From contig DATEOF010000398.1 of assembly GCA_035274465.1 (NCBI GenBank), positions 1-64,000 of the forward strand: a stretch of 64,000 nt of DNA. Direction: 5' to 3'. The notes under the pieces are model-generated. The model ran no database searches. It worked only from the letters and a program-made list of their open reading frames with translations, and had not been told where the DNA came from. Position 1 is the first letter of the stretch. The number at the start of each line of letters is the position of its first letter. The stretch is from JADGRF01 sp035274465 (GTDB lineage: Bacteria > Myxococcota_A > Polyangia > Polyangiales > JAFGIB01). The translations under genes and the position numbers were made by a program. Shown piece after piece: positions 1 through 8,369 of this stretch.

Positions 1-301
1 CGCTCGCGCCCGCGGCGCTCTTGCCCGCGACGCCCCCCGCCTCACCGGCTCTTCCGGCACCGCCACCACCCTTACCGCCGGAGGCCCGCCCGGCGACGCC
101 CGAGCCGGCAGACCCGCTCGTGCCGCCGCTGTCGGCCGCAGCGCCTCGTCCCGCGGCGTCCATACCAGCTCCCGAGGCGCCGCCCACGGCTGCAGCGCCC
201 ATCGGAAGGTCATGCGTCGCGTTCGAATCTCCACACGCGGAGGCGACCAGGCAGATCGCCAGCAGGCTCCCAAGCGACGGACATGCCACAAGCCGAGTCA
301 T
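1..301 (-). CDS. Lipoprotein N-terminus, cut by window edge
   Basis: Reading leftward from the ATG at 301-299 gives an open frame to the window edge. It begins with a short basic n-region (MTRL), a hydrophobic stretch and a lipobox LVASAC with Cys at residue 23, so the product should be exported and lipidated. After about 15 residues the sequence becomes a low-complexity Gly/Ala/Ser linker (repeated GGAG and AAG types), the usual tether of surface lipoproteins in myxobacteria. The functional domain lies outside the window, so no function can be assigned. The plus-strand open frame over the same bases is Pro/Ala-rich and is best read as the shadow of this linker. Confidence 0.7.
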   Translation of the reverse strand, partial: MTRLVACPSLGSLLAICLVASACGDSNATHDLPMGAAAVGGASGAGMDAAGRGAAADSGGTSGSAGSGVAGRASGGKGGGGAGRAGEAGGVAGKSAAGAS

Positions 302-352
302 GCTTCTCGAGGGCAGTGTGTACCACGCTCGAGATCCGTCAGCTATTCGCCC

Positions 353-1543
353 TCAAAGTGCCTGGAACGAGAGCGACGCACCGAGCGCGAGCCGATATTC
401 GTCGAATTCGAAGCTCGGACGGCTGGCCCGTAGCCAGTGGTCCCAGCTGAATGATGCGGTGAGCTCGATCAGGCGCGAGCCTGCGAGCAGCGTGTAACCG
501 GCGCCGAAACCCAGCGGGACGGTCAGCAGATCGGGCGTGCTCAGATCGTCGTAGGCGATGCCGGATTCGGCCGTCAGGAAGAAGCTCGGCAGCAGGTTCC
601 AGGTGACGCGAAGCGGTGCGTTCAGCCCGACCAGCGGTGAGAGCGGCGCTCCGAAGGTGCCGACTTCCGCGAGCAGGAACGCGCCGACCTGAAGCGTGAC
701 GCTGCGCCCGCGCGTGCCGAGCAGGACGCCCGGAGCCAGCGCCCAGCCCGTGTCGCCGGGAGTCTGGAAGGAGAAGCGGACCGCCACGTCGAACGCCTCG
801 AAGCGGAACTGTTGCGTGAGAAACACCAACACCGAATCGAAGCTGAAGTCGGGGGCCAGCACGAAGGGTAGAAACAGCGCGCCGGCCTCGAAGTCGTCGA
901 ACAGGCCGAAGCGCACGCCGAGGCGCGTGATCAGCTCTTTCCCCGGGACCTCGTAGCTGGTGCCACCGTCGACGATCTTCGACGGATAGCGCTGGCCGAA
1001 CGTCGCGGGGCCGAGCGGTCCGTACACGATCGAGACCACGTTTCGCGGCAGCGTGAAGTGCCGTTGCGCGGCGACGCCTTCCAGTCCCCGGAAACGACGC
1101 GGTGTCGGAGCCCCACCGGCGGTGAGCGTGGGATCGAGCACCCAGGCCTCGGGCAAGGCGGTGACCTGCGCCACGATCTCGGCGCGTTCCGCGGGGAGGA
1201 GCGCGCTGTCGTAGCGCTGTTGCACCTGCTCGAGCGTCGCTCGCAACGTCGCGCGCTGCTGCTCCACGCGTTCCTCGCAGGCGGCGTAGTCGGCGCTGGT
1301 CGCGTGGTAGTCACGATCGGCGCGTTCCACGCACGTCCCGAAGTCCTGCAGGGCGTAGCGGTGCTTGGCGAACGCCCGCTCGAACGACGCGAGCGCCTCC
1401 AGCGCGCCTTTGCGGCGTGGTGCGTCCGCGACCTGGGCCTCGATGGCCTGACGCATTCCAGCGAGCAGCGTGGAGATGGCGCGCGTGTCGTCGCCCTCTC
1501 CGCTCAACATCATGATGGCAGTGGCAAGTGCGACCCAGAACAT
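353..1543 (-). CDS. Exported protein: helical N-terminus plus predicted outer-membrane barrel
   Basis: 396 residues. Residues 1-17 look like a signal peptide. Residues about 20-135 are charged and helical (many Glu/Arg/Ala, coiled-coil type, two Cys pairs). From about residue 165 onward the protein alternates aromatic and small residues in strand-like blocks and ends in a beta-strand (LGASLSFQAL), as expected of an outer-membrane barrel. It follows the lipoprotein gene at 1556-1984 after only 12 bases, itself overlapping the barrel gene at 1981-2970, so the three probably form one transcript and one envelope assembly. I do not recognise a named family. The barrel reading is inferred from pattern, not from a homologue. 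Confidence 0.7.
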   Translation of the reverse strand: MFWVALATAIMMLSGEGDDTRAISTLLAGMRQAIEAQVADAPRRKGALEALASFERAFAKHRYALQDFGTCVERADRDYHATSADYAACEERVEQQRATLRATLEQVQQRYDSALLPAERAEIVAQVTALPEAWVLDPTLTAGGAPTPRRFRGLEGVAAQRHFTLPRNVVSIVYGPLGPATFGQRYPSKIVDGGTSYEVPGKELITRLGVRFGLFDDFEAGALFLPFVLAPDFSFDSVLVFLTQQFRFEAFDVAVRFSFQTPGDTGWALAPGVLLGTRGRSVTLQVGAFLLAEVGTFGAPLSPLVGLNAPLRVTWNLLPSFFLTAESGIAYDDLSTPDLLTVPLGFGAGYTLLAGSRLIELTASFSWDHWLRASRPSFEFDEYRLALGASLSFQAL

Positions 1544-1555
1544 GGTGATCTCGCT

Positions 1556-1984
1556 TCAGCGCACGCGATTCAAGGTCTCGAACTCGTCCGCGGTGAGCAG
1601 GCTGCGGGCCTGTTGCATCAAGGCCGCGTAGCGGTCGAACATGGCCCTACTCTGCACCAGCGGCGGTGCCAGCATGCGCTCGAGCGCGGAGACATCGACC
1701 GGCTCGGCCTGCGCTTCCGGGGTGGAGCGCTCCTCGGCGATCGAGCGAACCTGCAGGATGGAGCGCGCCCGCGCCTGATCGAACTCGTCTCCGAGCGCCG
1801 CGATGCGCACGTACACGTCGCGCACCCGCTCCGCACGCTGCGGATCCGGGACGACCAGGTCGATCAGCTCGATCTTCGCCGTCGCTCGCGCCGACATCTC
1901 GCCCACCGGATGTCGCGGTGGCCCTGACTGGCCGCCACACGCGACGAGCGCGGACAAACAAACACAGGCGAGCGCGGTCTTCAT
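1556..1984 (-). CDS. Small helical lipoprotein
   Basis: 142 residues starting at the ATG 1984-1982. The signal MKTALACVCLSALVAC has a lipobox LVAC with Cys16. The mature part is almost wholly charged helix (Arg/Glu/Ala/Leu, no further Cys) and could form a coiled coil or bind the helical N-terminus of the product at 353-1543. Its start codon overlaps the stop of the upstream barrel gene by 4 bases (ATGA), which fixes this start and argues for translational coupling. The same frame is open far upstream, but that part is the antisense of the barrel gene. Function unknown. Confidence 0.75.
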   Translation of the reverse strand: MKTALACVCLSALVACGGQSGPPRHPVGEMSARATAKIELIDLVVPDPQRAERVRDVYVRIAALGDEFDQARARSILQVRSIAEERSTPEAQAEPVDVSALERMLAPPLVQSRAMFDRYAALMQQARSLLTADEFETLNRVR

Positions 1985-2970
1985 GGCACGGTGGCTCCGG
2001 AGGTGAATCCGCCGAAGCGATAGTTGAGGCCGACGATCACCTGCGTGCGGTGGATGAAGCCGACTTCGGCGCGGATGCGCCACTCGGGCGTAATGCCGAT
2101 CTCGGTGCCGATCAGCATGTTCCAGGTGTACGCGACCGCCTTGTCGAGATCGTAGTGGATCACTGGATCGCCGCCGGCTTGAATGCGCTCGACGACTTCG
2201 CGTACCACCGCCTGACGTCCCGGCGGCAAGCCCTCGTACCAGTCGTCGAGCTTGTCCTGAAAGCCGCCGTCGCCGCCGACAGCGTCGCTCAAGCTGATTT
2301 CTCCTCGCGTCTCGGAGTCGATGACCTGACGCATCGCGCCCACCCAGAAGATCCACTCGATGCCACCGAGCTTGCCGAAGTTCTTGCCGACGCGAGGCGT
2401 GAGCAAGAAGGTCCCAACCGGGATGTCGAGCTTCTGCAGCTTGTTCCACGTCCAGTTGAGATCGAGCGTGCCGAAGAAACCCCAGGCACCGCCGGCGAGC
2501 GTGAAGCCGAACCCGCCGCCGTATCCGGACTGAGTCGCACCCGCGTCGAACGAGAACGGCTCCGAGATCGACACCGACGTATTCGAGTCGATCGCGTAGT
2601 TGCCCATCAAGTACACGTTCAAGAACGGCAGGAGCCAGAGGTCGAACCGCAGGTTCAGCGCGTGTACCCTGGAGTTCAACTCGTCGAAGACGATGAGATC
2701 CGACAGGTCGACCATCTCACCGTCGTTCACGCCGACCGCGATCCGCGAAATGTCGATCGGCTGGTCGATGAAGGCGTAGTTGAGACCGATGCCGAAGGGC
2801 AGCGGGAACTTGAGCCCGCGCTGGGCCAGCTTGTCGCCCCAGAGCGGGAATGTGTAATCCCATTTGCTCGGCTCGTTGCCCACGTCGGGCGCCTGAGCAG
2901 ACACGATGGCAGGGAGCGCGAGGAGCAGAGCGACGAGCGCAACGGCACGGATCAGGACGCGGTCAACCAT
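1981..2970 (-). CDS. Predicted outer-membrane beta-barrel protein
   Basis: 329 residues from the ATG 2970-2968. An open frame extends 15 codons further up, but this ATG is followed directly by a signal peptide (VDRVLIRAVALVALLLALPAIVSAQA, cleavage near residue 25). The mature protein has alternating strand-like segments rich in Gly, Tyr, Trp and Phe and ends with a strand-turn-strand, consistent with a transporter-like outer-membrane barrel. There is an inserted acidic segment near residues 210-250. First gene of the three-gene set continuing to 353. I cannot tie it to a substrate. Confidence 0.7.
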   Translation of the reverse strand: MVDRVLIRAVALVALLLALPAIVSAQAPDVGNEPSKWDYTFPLWGDKLAQRGLKFPLPFGIGLNYAFIDQPIDISRIAVGVNDGEMVDLSDLIVFDELNSRVHALNLRFDLWLLPFLNVYLMGNYAIDSNTSVSISEPFSFDAGATQSGYGGGFGFTLAGGAWGFFGTLDLNWTWNKLQKLDIPVGTFLLTPRVGKNFGKLGGIEWIFWVGAMRQVIDSETRGEISLSDAVGGDGGFQDKLDDWYEGLPPGRQAVVREVVERIQAGGDPVIHYDLDKAVAYTWNMLIGTEIGITPEWRIRAEVGFIHRTQVIVGLNYRFGGFTSGATVP

Positions 2971-3052
2971 GGGTTCCGGAGCGACATGCCACGACCCACC
3001 GCTGGATTCAAGCAACGGAGCAAACCCTGGAGAATCCAGACCCGCCGGGCGC

Positions 3053-5071
3053 TTACTGCGGAGCCACGATCATGCCGCAGAAACCACCGATGCAAGACAG
3101 CGTCTTGTCACAGCAGTCATCTGCCGTGGTGCAGCGCTCCTCGAGCTTGGCGCACTCTTTCTTGCACGCGCACTTGCCGTCCGTGCAGAAGCCGCAGCAA
3201 CAGTCGATGCCGCTGTCGCACATCGTCCCGTTCTCGCGGCACGGCTCGAGCGCGGCGAAGGCACGGATGTTACCCGATTCGATCTCCTGGCCGGGCAGAA
3301 AGAACGCCGGGTGGCTGGGATCGGTGCCCGCGGGCGCGTTGATGTCGATCGCCGACACCCAGATCTTCTTGCCCTCGTTGCGAACCTCCGGCGGGTCGGC
3401 GACGAACGCGTTGCCGTAGTTGCGCTTGCTGCTGAAGAACACCCAGAAGTAGCCGCCCGCCGCGACCGGGCTGACGGTCGGGATGTAGTTCTTGTGAGCG
3501 TCGCGCTCGCCGTACGGCAGGTAGACAGCGCCTTGTGCGTCGAGGCCGTTGGCGCGGTTCAGTGGGACGGCCTTGCCGCTGTCGATGTCGAGCCACCACA
3601 AGTCGCTCGGATGCGGCGTGAGACCGACGGGTTGATCTTGCGTCACGAAGTCCGGCGTGTCGCCGACCTGGAAGACGATGCGCTTGCCGAGCCGCAGCTC
3701 GAACTCTTCGCCCTTCTCGACCACGTCCGGCAGGAAGAACGGCCAGGCCGGATAGCGCATCATGTCGTGGAACACCGGGCGCAGCTTGCTGAACTTCTTG
3801 GTCGCACGATCGTAGTCCATGACGGCGAGGCTATGTCCTGCCATCACGCCGCTCGTGTCCATGTGATTGAAGACGACCACCGTGCCGTCGACCGAGAACA
3901 TCGGCATGTACGCGTATTCCACGATGCCGCTGTTCGGGATCTCCGTGCCGGTGTTGGTGTCGTAGAGCTTGCTGATCTCCGGGCCGAATGTGCCGGGCAC
4001 GTTGCCAGGCGGGGAGCCCGGGAGCGACCCGATCGGACCCGGCTGCAGCCTCGCGGTCGTGAGGTACACCGAGCCGTCGGGGTAGAGCCCGGCAAAGCCT
4101 GCACGCGAGAGGTTGTCACGCAACGGCTGCGGGTTCGTTCCGAGCCCCACACTGCTGAGATCGAACGATGCCGAAGGTCCTTCGCCGGTGCCCGGCTGCA
4201 AATGGATCTCCGCGACCATGCGGCTACCGTCGGCGCTCACCGAGTGACAGCCCACGCAGTGCGTGACCGGCGAAGGCGCGGACAAGAACACATCGGGCTT
4301 GTCGTGACCTGGCACCACGCGCATGACCACGCCGCCGATGATGCCCATCTGGTTCGCGATCAGCGAGCCGTAAGTGTTGTAGTAGATGGCGCTCTTCAAG
4401 TTCGCGAGGGCGAAGATCAGCGTCAGCTTGGGCAGCTTCACCACGCTGCCGTTCGAGATCAGCGTGAGCTCGACGATCAGCGGATCGGGTTGCCCGCGAC
4501 TCTGCTGACCCGCGCGCTGCCAGACGCTCGGCGGGATCGCGAGCTGTCCATCGGTGCCCGCAGTGAAACACCCCTGATAGTCGAACAACATCGACGACAG
4601 GCGCAGGTGGATGGCTTGTGCCGCGGGTAGCTCCCACTGCAACAGCGGCGCAGCGAGCCCGAGCGGGAACACGGTCTTGTCGTACGGATACAACCAACGC
4701 CCGCTCGACGTGCCGCCGGTGGCTTGCGACAGCGTCTGCGCTTGTTGCGGAGTCAGCGTGCCGGGGCACTCGTCGATCACGACCTTCTGTCGATCGCCTT
4801 GCGGTGCCAGCGGTTGCGTCGTGCCGGTCGGCGGAGGCGGGACGATCGGCATGCCTGCTACCCCCGTGGGGCCGCCCGTCGAACCGGCAAAGAGTCCGGT
4901 TCCGCCGCGAGTCCCGGCGAGTCCCCCGCTGCCTGCGACAGATCCGCCGCGCACGTCGCGCGAAGGCGAGGCATCGCTCGCGCAGGCGTACAACAGAGCA
5001 CAGGCGACAACTGATACAGCGCGCGGGCGAAGCGCGGGAATACGCAGCGAATTCAACATGGATTTGGCCAT
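3053..5071 (-). CDS. TolB-like (PD40) lipoprotein with one CxxCH site and a Cys-rich tail
   Basis: 672 residues from the ATG 5071-5069. A GTG at 5140 and an ATG at 5059 are alternatives; the chosen start places the lipobox LYAC at Cys30. A Gly/Thr-rich linker follows to about residue 85. The central part reads as beta-propeller repeats of the TolB/PD40 kind, and residues 272-276 are CVGCH followed by SVSADG, a c-type heme attachment motif embedded in a propeller repeat (CHSVSxDG). The last 65 residues hold about 17 Cys, many paired as CC, spaced like small disulfide knots. It is likely an outer-surface or periplasmic protein. Whether heme is really attached is not shown by the sequence alone. 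Confidence 0.75.
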   Translation of the reverse strand: MAKSMLNSLRIPALRPRAVSVVACALLYACASDASPSRDVRGGSVAGSGGLAGTRGGTGLFAGSTGGPTGVAGMPIVPPPPTGTTQPLAPQGDRQKVVIDECPGTLTPQQAQTLSQATGGTSSGRWLYPYDKTVFPLGLAAPLLQWELPAAQAIHLRLSSMLFDYQGCFTAGTDGQLAIPPSVWQRAGQQSRGQPDPLIVELTLISNGSVVKLPKLTLIFALANLKSAIYYNTYGSLIANQMGIIGGVVMRVVPGHDKPDVFLSAPSPVTHCVGCHSVSADGSRMVAEIHLQPGTGEGPSASFDLSSVGLGTNPQPLRDNLSRAGFAGLYPDGSVYLTTARLQPGPIGSLPGSPPGNVPGTFGPEISKLYDTNTGTEIPNSGIVEYAYMPMFSVDGTVVVFNHMDTSGVMAGHSLAVMDYDRATKKFSKLRPVFHDMMRYPAWPFFLPDVVEKGEEFELRLGKRIVFQVGDTPDFVTQDQPVGLTPHPSDLWWLDIDSGKAVPLNRANGLDAQGAVYLPYGERDAHKNYIPTVSPVAAGGYFWVFFSSKRNYGNAFVADPPEVRNEGKKIWVSAIDINAPAGTDPSHPAFFLPGQEIESGNIRAFAALEPCRENGTMCDSGIDCCCGFCTDGKCACKKECAKLEERCTTADDCCDKTLSCIGGFCGMIVAPQ

Positions 5072-5159
5072 CAGCCGCGGCCGGCGCAAGCGCACCGTGC
5101 CTACCGACCTGGGTGGGATCACGGCCGTCTTCCGGCTCACTGCAGCTGACAGCGGCGCT

Positions 5160-5660
5160 TCAGTGACTCGGCGGCGCGCACACCGAGCTCAGGGTGCCGC
5201 CCACGCTCAGCTTGATGCTGCCGCATTCGTAACCGCAGGGGCATGCGCCGGCGCACGGACAGGTGTAGTTCGTCGCGCCGTTGACCTTGACCATCCCGGG
5301 GTTCGCGCACGGAGGCGTGCTCGAGAACATCCCGTCGCCATCAGCGTCGGCGGTCTTGCACTTCGGATCCACTCCCGCATCTTTCGTGCCGGCGTCGCGC
5401 TCGAGCTCGATCGGACTGCAGCTCGGTGGCTCGTCACAGTCGGTAAAGCTGCAGCCCGAGCTCTGGCCGCCGCTGCCCGGAGTGAAGCTCGACGTCTTGC
5501 AACCGGACGCCTCACCGGCGGGAGTGCAGGACGCCTCGGACACGCCGTTGCTACTCGAACAACTCGCGGTCGGAACCGCCGAGCTCGGTCCGCATGCGCT
5601 GAGACACGCCAGCGTCAGGGTGATGATCGTCAGCACATGAACACGCTCGAGCATGCTCAC
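5160..5660 (-). CDS. Cys-rich small lipoprotein
   Basis: 166 residues from a GTG at 5660; an ATG two codons in (5654) is equally possible and gives MLERVHVL. The hydrophobic h-region ends at lipobox CLSAC, so the product should be lipidated. The mature part is Ser/Gly/Pro-rich with about 18 Cys, one DADGDGM calcium-loop-like stretch, and a C-terminal cluster of paired Cys. A secreted disulfide-stabilised protein is likely. It sits upstream of the large Cys-rich lipoprotein gene (89 bases) in the same direction and may be co-expressed. No family recognised. Confidence 0.7.
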   Translation of the reverse strand: MSMLERVHVLTIITLTLACLSACGPSSAVPTASCSSSNGVSEASCTPAGEASGCKTSSFTPGSGGQSSGCSFTDCDEPPSCSPIELERDAGTKDAGVDPKCKTADADGDGMFSSTPPCANPGMVKVNGATNYTCPCAGACPCGYECGSIKLSVGGTLSSVCAPPSH

Positions 5661-5782
5661 GATTGTAATGGGCGCGTCGCGCAGAGCGGAAGATGTGGTC
5701 GTTTGTGAAGCGAACGCTCAGGACGTGCTGGACTTGCGCCGTTGTCGGGCCTTCTCGCTGGCGCGCTCCCGCGCCGCCTGCG

Positions 5783-6637
5783 ATGCTAGCGTCCGACTTG
5801 GACATCGCGATCTACGTGGCCGTGCTCGGCTCCGCGTTCACGAACGCGCTGTGGAACTCGATGGTCCACAGCGAGTCCGAGAAGCGCCACTCGATCGTGA
5901 CGGTGATGCTGCTCGTCGAAGGGGCGCTCGCACTGTGCGCCCTGCCGTTCGTGACGCTGCCGGGCCGGGCAGCATGGGGGTGGCTGGCCGGCGGCACGGC
6001 ACTGCGGGTCGCGTACACATTCGTGCTGCTCCGCGCCTACGCGCGCATCGAGCTGAGCCGCATCTACCCGATCGCGCGTGGCACCGCGCCGCTCGTGCTC
6101 GCCATCCTCGGCCTCGCGCTGTTCGGCGATCGGCTCGGGCTGCGCGGCACGCTCGCAGTACTGGCGATCACGACCGGAGTGCTGACGATCGCCCGCGTCG
6201 ATCGCCGGCCGCTGCCACACGGCCACGCCCTGCGCTACGGTGCGGTGCTCTCGCTGTTCATCGCCGGCTACTCGCTCGTCGATGCGCGCGGCGTGCGCGC
6301 GAGCGAGGACGCGCTCGGCTACGCTGCGCTCGCGTTCCTGGGCGAAGCCATCGGCTTTCTCGGCGCCACGTTCGCGGCGCGCAGACGGTTCGGCCTGACG
6401 CTCGACGCCACGGTGGCAAAGACGGGGACCGTGGCGGGGATCCTGGGCACGCTCTCGTACCTGGTAGCGCTCTGGGCCTTCACGCGAGCACCAGCCGCAC
6501 TCGTCGCCGCACTGCGCGAGACGAGCGTGCTCTTCGCCCTGTTTCTGGCGCGGACGGCGTTGCGAGAACAGGTCGCGCTGCGCGACTGGGTGGGCGGCGT
6601 GCTGATCGTCGCCGGCGCTGTCAGCTTGCGAACCTAG
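5783..6637 (+). CDS. EamA-family (DMT) membrane transporter
   Basis: 284 residues from the ATG 5783; the frame is open 30 codons upstream, but those are Arg/Trp-rich and not membrane-like. The product has about ten hydrophobic helices in two halves, each ending in a loop with a conserved-looking Arg/Tyr-Pro motif (SRIYPIARG in the first half and ALRETSVLF in the second). This is the duplicated EamA fold of drug/metabolite exporters. The substrate cannot be read. A GC-rich inverted repeat (about 6638-6659, 7-bp stem, 8-base loop) follows the stop and may be a weak terminator. Confidence 0.85.
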   Translation: MLASDLDIAIYVAVLGSAFTNALWNSMVHSESEKRHSIVTVMLLVEGALALCALPFVTLPGRAAWGWLAGGTALRVAYTFVLLRAYARIELSRIYPIARGTAPLVLAILGLALFGDRLGLRGTLAVLAITTGVLTIARVDRRPLPHGHALRYGAVLSLFIAGYSLVDARGVRASEDALGYAALAFLGEAIGFLGATFAARRRFGLTLDATVAKTGTVAGILGTLSYLVALWAFTRAPAALVAALRETSVLFALFLARTALREQVALRDWVGGVLIVAGAVSLRT

Positions 6638-6660
6638 CGCGCGCCGAGCTTTGCGCGCGG

Positions 6661-6870
6661 ATGGCGGTTCGGTGCGACGAGTTGCTCACAACCCTGCTAC
6701 CCGGCACTGCGCTGGCCGAAGATCCGGACGTCGTCAACTACACGTTCGAAGACGATCTCGTCGGCGCGACCGATCGCTCGCCTCACATGGAGCTGCTCCG
6801 CGTGCCTCTGCGCGACGCGCGCGAGTCGCTGATCCGCATGCGCGAGCACTTAAGTGCGCGATCGTGGCGT
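6661..6870 (+). pseudogene. Possible gene fragment (about 65 residues)
   Basis: Starting at the ATG 6661 the plus frame reads as a natural acidic/hydrophobic protein for about 65 residues (LLTTLLPGTALAEDPDVVN, then RDARESLIRMREHL). After that it becomes Arg/Pro-rich noise and runs antisense through the next gene without a stop. The change in composition suggests the beginning of a gene whose remainder has been deleted. No family recognised, and no ribosome binding site is clear. It could also be a short spurious open frame. Confidence 0.3.
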
Positions 6871-6889
6871 TCAGCGCGTGCGGGCCACT

Positions 6890-6997
6890 TCACTCCACGA
6901 CCACGCGCCAGAGGCCCGCAGCGAGGTTGGACGAGTAGAGCAGCTTGTGCACCCGGTCCCTTGGAGAGGCTGGTGCGACCTGTGTGCCGTCAGCGCC
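6890..6997 (-). pseudogene. Possible C-terminal gene fragment
   Basis: On the minus strand, directly after the stop of the oxidoreductase gene, one frame reads DGTQVAPASPRDRVHKLLYS and continues SNLAAGLWRVVVE before a TGA at 6892-6890. This resembles the end of an exported protein rather than random sequence, but nothing precedes it in frame except the neighbouring gene. Together with the plus-strand fragment at 6661 it suggests that 6638-6989 is a scar left by gene loss. Confidence 0.25.
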
Positions 6998-7634
6998 TGA
7001 GCATCTTGAAGGCGTGCATCCAGTCGTTCTGCAGGAACCCCGGGATACACCACAGGATACACAGCGGCTCGATCGCGCGCGCGGCTTCGACCTTGCCGAG
7101 GTCGAGCGTCTCCCAGCCGACCTGCTCCAGCAGCTTGCTGGTGGTCTGTTTCGCGGCGTCGTCGTTGCCGCAGATGAACATGGTCGGCGGCCCGCCGGCC
7201 AACTTGGGGTCGATCATCAGGCCACTGCCCACACACGAAAACGCCTTCACGAAGTGCGCCTTCGGCGCCAGCTTCTGCAGCCGCTCCATGAGCGACTCGT
7301 TCGGCCCGGTGAAGAACGGGATCACACCGTTGACCGGAGGGCTGTTCGCGATGGGATTCGTGGTGTCGAGCACGACTTTACCCGCGAGGTTGTCGATCCC
7401 CGCGCCCCGCACGGCTTCTTCCGCCGCAGTTCCCTTGACCGCCAGGACGATCAGCTCGCCGAACCGAGCGGTCGCCACCGGATCGCCGAGCGTCACGCCC
7501 TTGCCTTCAGCGGCTTGCCAGGCCTCCAGCTTGGCCGGCTCGCGCGAGCCGCGCATGACCTCGTGACCGTGCCGGCGTAGCCCCTTCGCCAGCGATCCAC
7601 CCACCTCGCCAGAACCGATGACTCCGATACGCAT
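6990..7634 (-). CDS. NADP oxidoreductase, F420-dependent type (NAD(P)-binding)
   Basis: 214 residues from the ATG 7634-7632, preceded by a strong GGAGG (CGGAGGTGGACT) that decides this start over a GTG 12 codons upstream. The N-terminus MRIGVIGSGEVGGSLAKGL is a Rossmann fold with GSGEVG at residues 6-11. Then come VLAVKG, the DTTNPI strand typical of F420-dependent NADP reductase-like proteins, and a hydrophobic C-terminal dimerisation helix. It may reduce or oxidise a small carbonyl or flavin-type substrate with NADP. The family includes enzymes that do not use F420, and no F420 genes are nearby. It is divergent from the PPOX gene at 7728, separated by 93 bases. Confidence 0.85.
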   Translation of the reverse strand: MRIGVIGSGEVGGSLAKGLRRHGHEVMRGSREPAKLEAWQAAEGKGVTLGDPVATARFGELIVLAVKGTAAEEAVRGAGIDNLAGKVVLDTTNPIANSPPVNGVIPFFTGPNESLMERLQKLAPKAHFVKAFSCVGSGLMIDPKLAGGPPTMFICGNDDAAKQTTSKLLEQVGWETLDLGKVEAARAIEPLCILWCIPGFLQNDWMHAFKMLRR

Positions 7635-7727
7635 AGTCCACCTCCGTGGCTGCCCGCTCGGATCTACCACCCGCGGGACGCGGCGTCACGGCTGGCCGGA
7701 TCCGCGGCGGCAGTCCACACTCGGGAC

Positions 7728-8369
7728 ATGGCCGCGCACAGGCTCACCGCCCACACCATCGACACCGAGTCCGCGCTCAGCGAGCTGCTGGGGGAAGCCT
7801 CCGAGCTCGTACGCAAGAAGATCTCCGCTCACCTCAATCCACTGACGCGCTTCTGGATCGAACGCTCGCCTTTCGTGTGCCTCGCCACCGCCGACGAGGC
7901 GGGGAACTGCGACGTGAGCCCGCGCGGCGATCCCGCGGGGTTCGTGCGCATCTTGGACGATGAAACCCTGCTGCTGCCCGAGCGCCCCGGCAACAAGCTC
8001 GCAGACTCGCTGCGGAACATCCTGCGCAACCCGCACGTGGCGTTGATCTTCATCATCCCCGGGGTGAGCGACACGTTTCGCGTGAACGGCCGCGCCACGT
8101 TGACCACAGACGCCGCGCTGCTCGAGCCCTGCGCCGTGGAAGGCAAGCTGCCCAAGCTCGGCATCCTGATCGACATCGACAGCGCCTACACGCACTGCTC
8201 GAAGGCGTTCCTGCGCTCGGAGCTCTGGAACCCCGAGCGCTTCGTCGAACGCTCCAGCTTGCCGAGCGCGGGCGAGATTCACCGCGCGATCCAGGGTGCT
8301 GACTTCGACGCCGAGAAGTACGACACCGAACGCGCGGCTCGCTACGCGCGGCGCGAGGGTTTCTACTGA
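7728..8369 (+). CDS. Pyridoxamine 5'-phosphate oxidase-like FMN protein (MSMEG_1061 type)
   Basis: 213 residues. The pattern FVCLATADEAGNCDVSPRGD near residues 50-69 is the split-barrel flavin-binding strand of PPOX-like proteins, followed by LLLPERPGNKLADSLRNI and FIIPGVSDTFRVNGRA, both typical of the MSMEG_1061 subgroup. These soluble proteins bind FMN or a related flavin and act as reductases or detoxifying enzymes, with unknown physiological substrate. The gene is divergent from an F420-type NADP oxidoreductase, which could supply reducing power, though that link is inference. Its last 7 bases overlap the end of the convergent protease gene. Confidence 0.85.
   Translation: MAAHRLTAHTIDTESALSELLGEASELVRKKISAHLNPLTRFWIERSPFVCLATADEAGNCDVSPRGDPAGFVRILDDETLLLPERPGNKLADSLRNILRNPHVALIFIIPGVSDTFRVNGRATLTTDAALLEPCAVEGKLPKLGILIDIDSAYTHCSKAFLRSELWNPERFVERSSLPSAGEIHRAIQGADFDAEKYDTERAARYARREGFY

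Noticed and set aside
1666..3342. Long plus-strand open frame of more than 500 codons
   Set aside because: It is antisense to the barrel and lipoprotein genes, Arg/Pro/Ala-rich without domain motifs, and typical of the mirrored frame in high-GC DNA.
2906..4630. Long plus-strand open frame across the TolB-like lipoprotein gene
   Set aside because: Composition is Arg/His/Val-rich noise and it lies wholly antisense to a gene with clear signal, propeller and Cys motifs.
5653..7566. Plus-strand open frame of about 640 codons over the EamA and oxidoreductase genes
   Set aside because: Only the short part from 6661 to about 6870 looks protein-like; the rest mirrors real genes in other frames.
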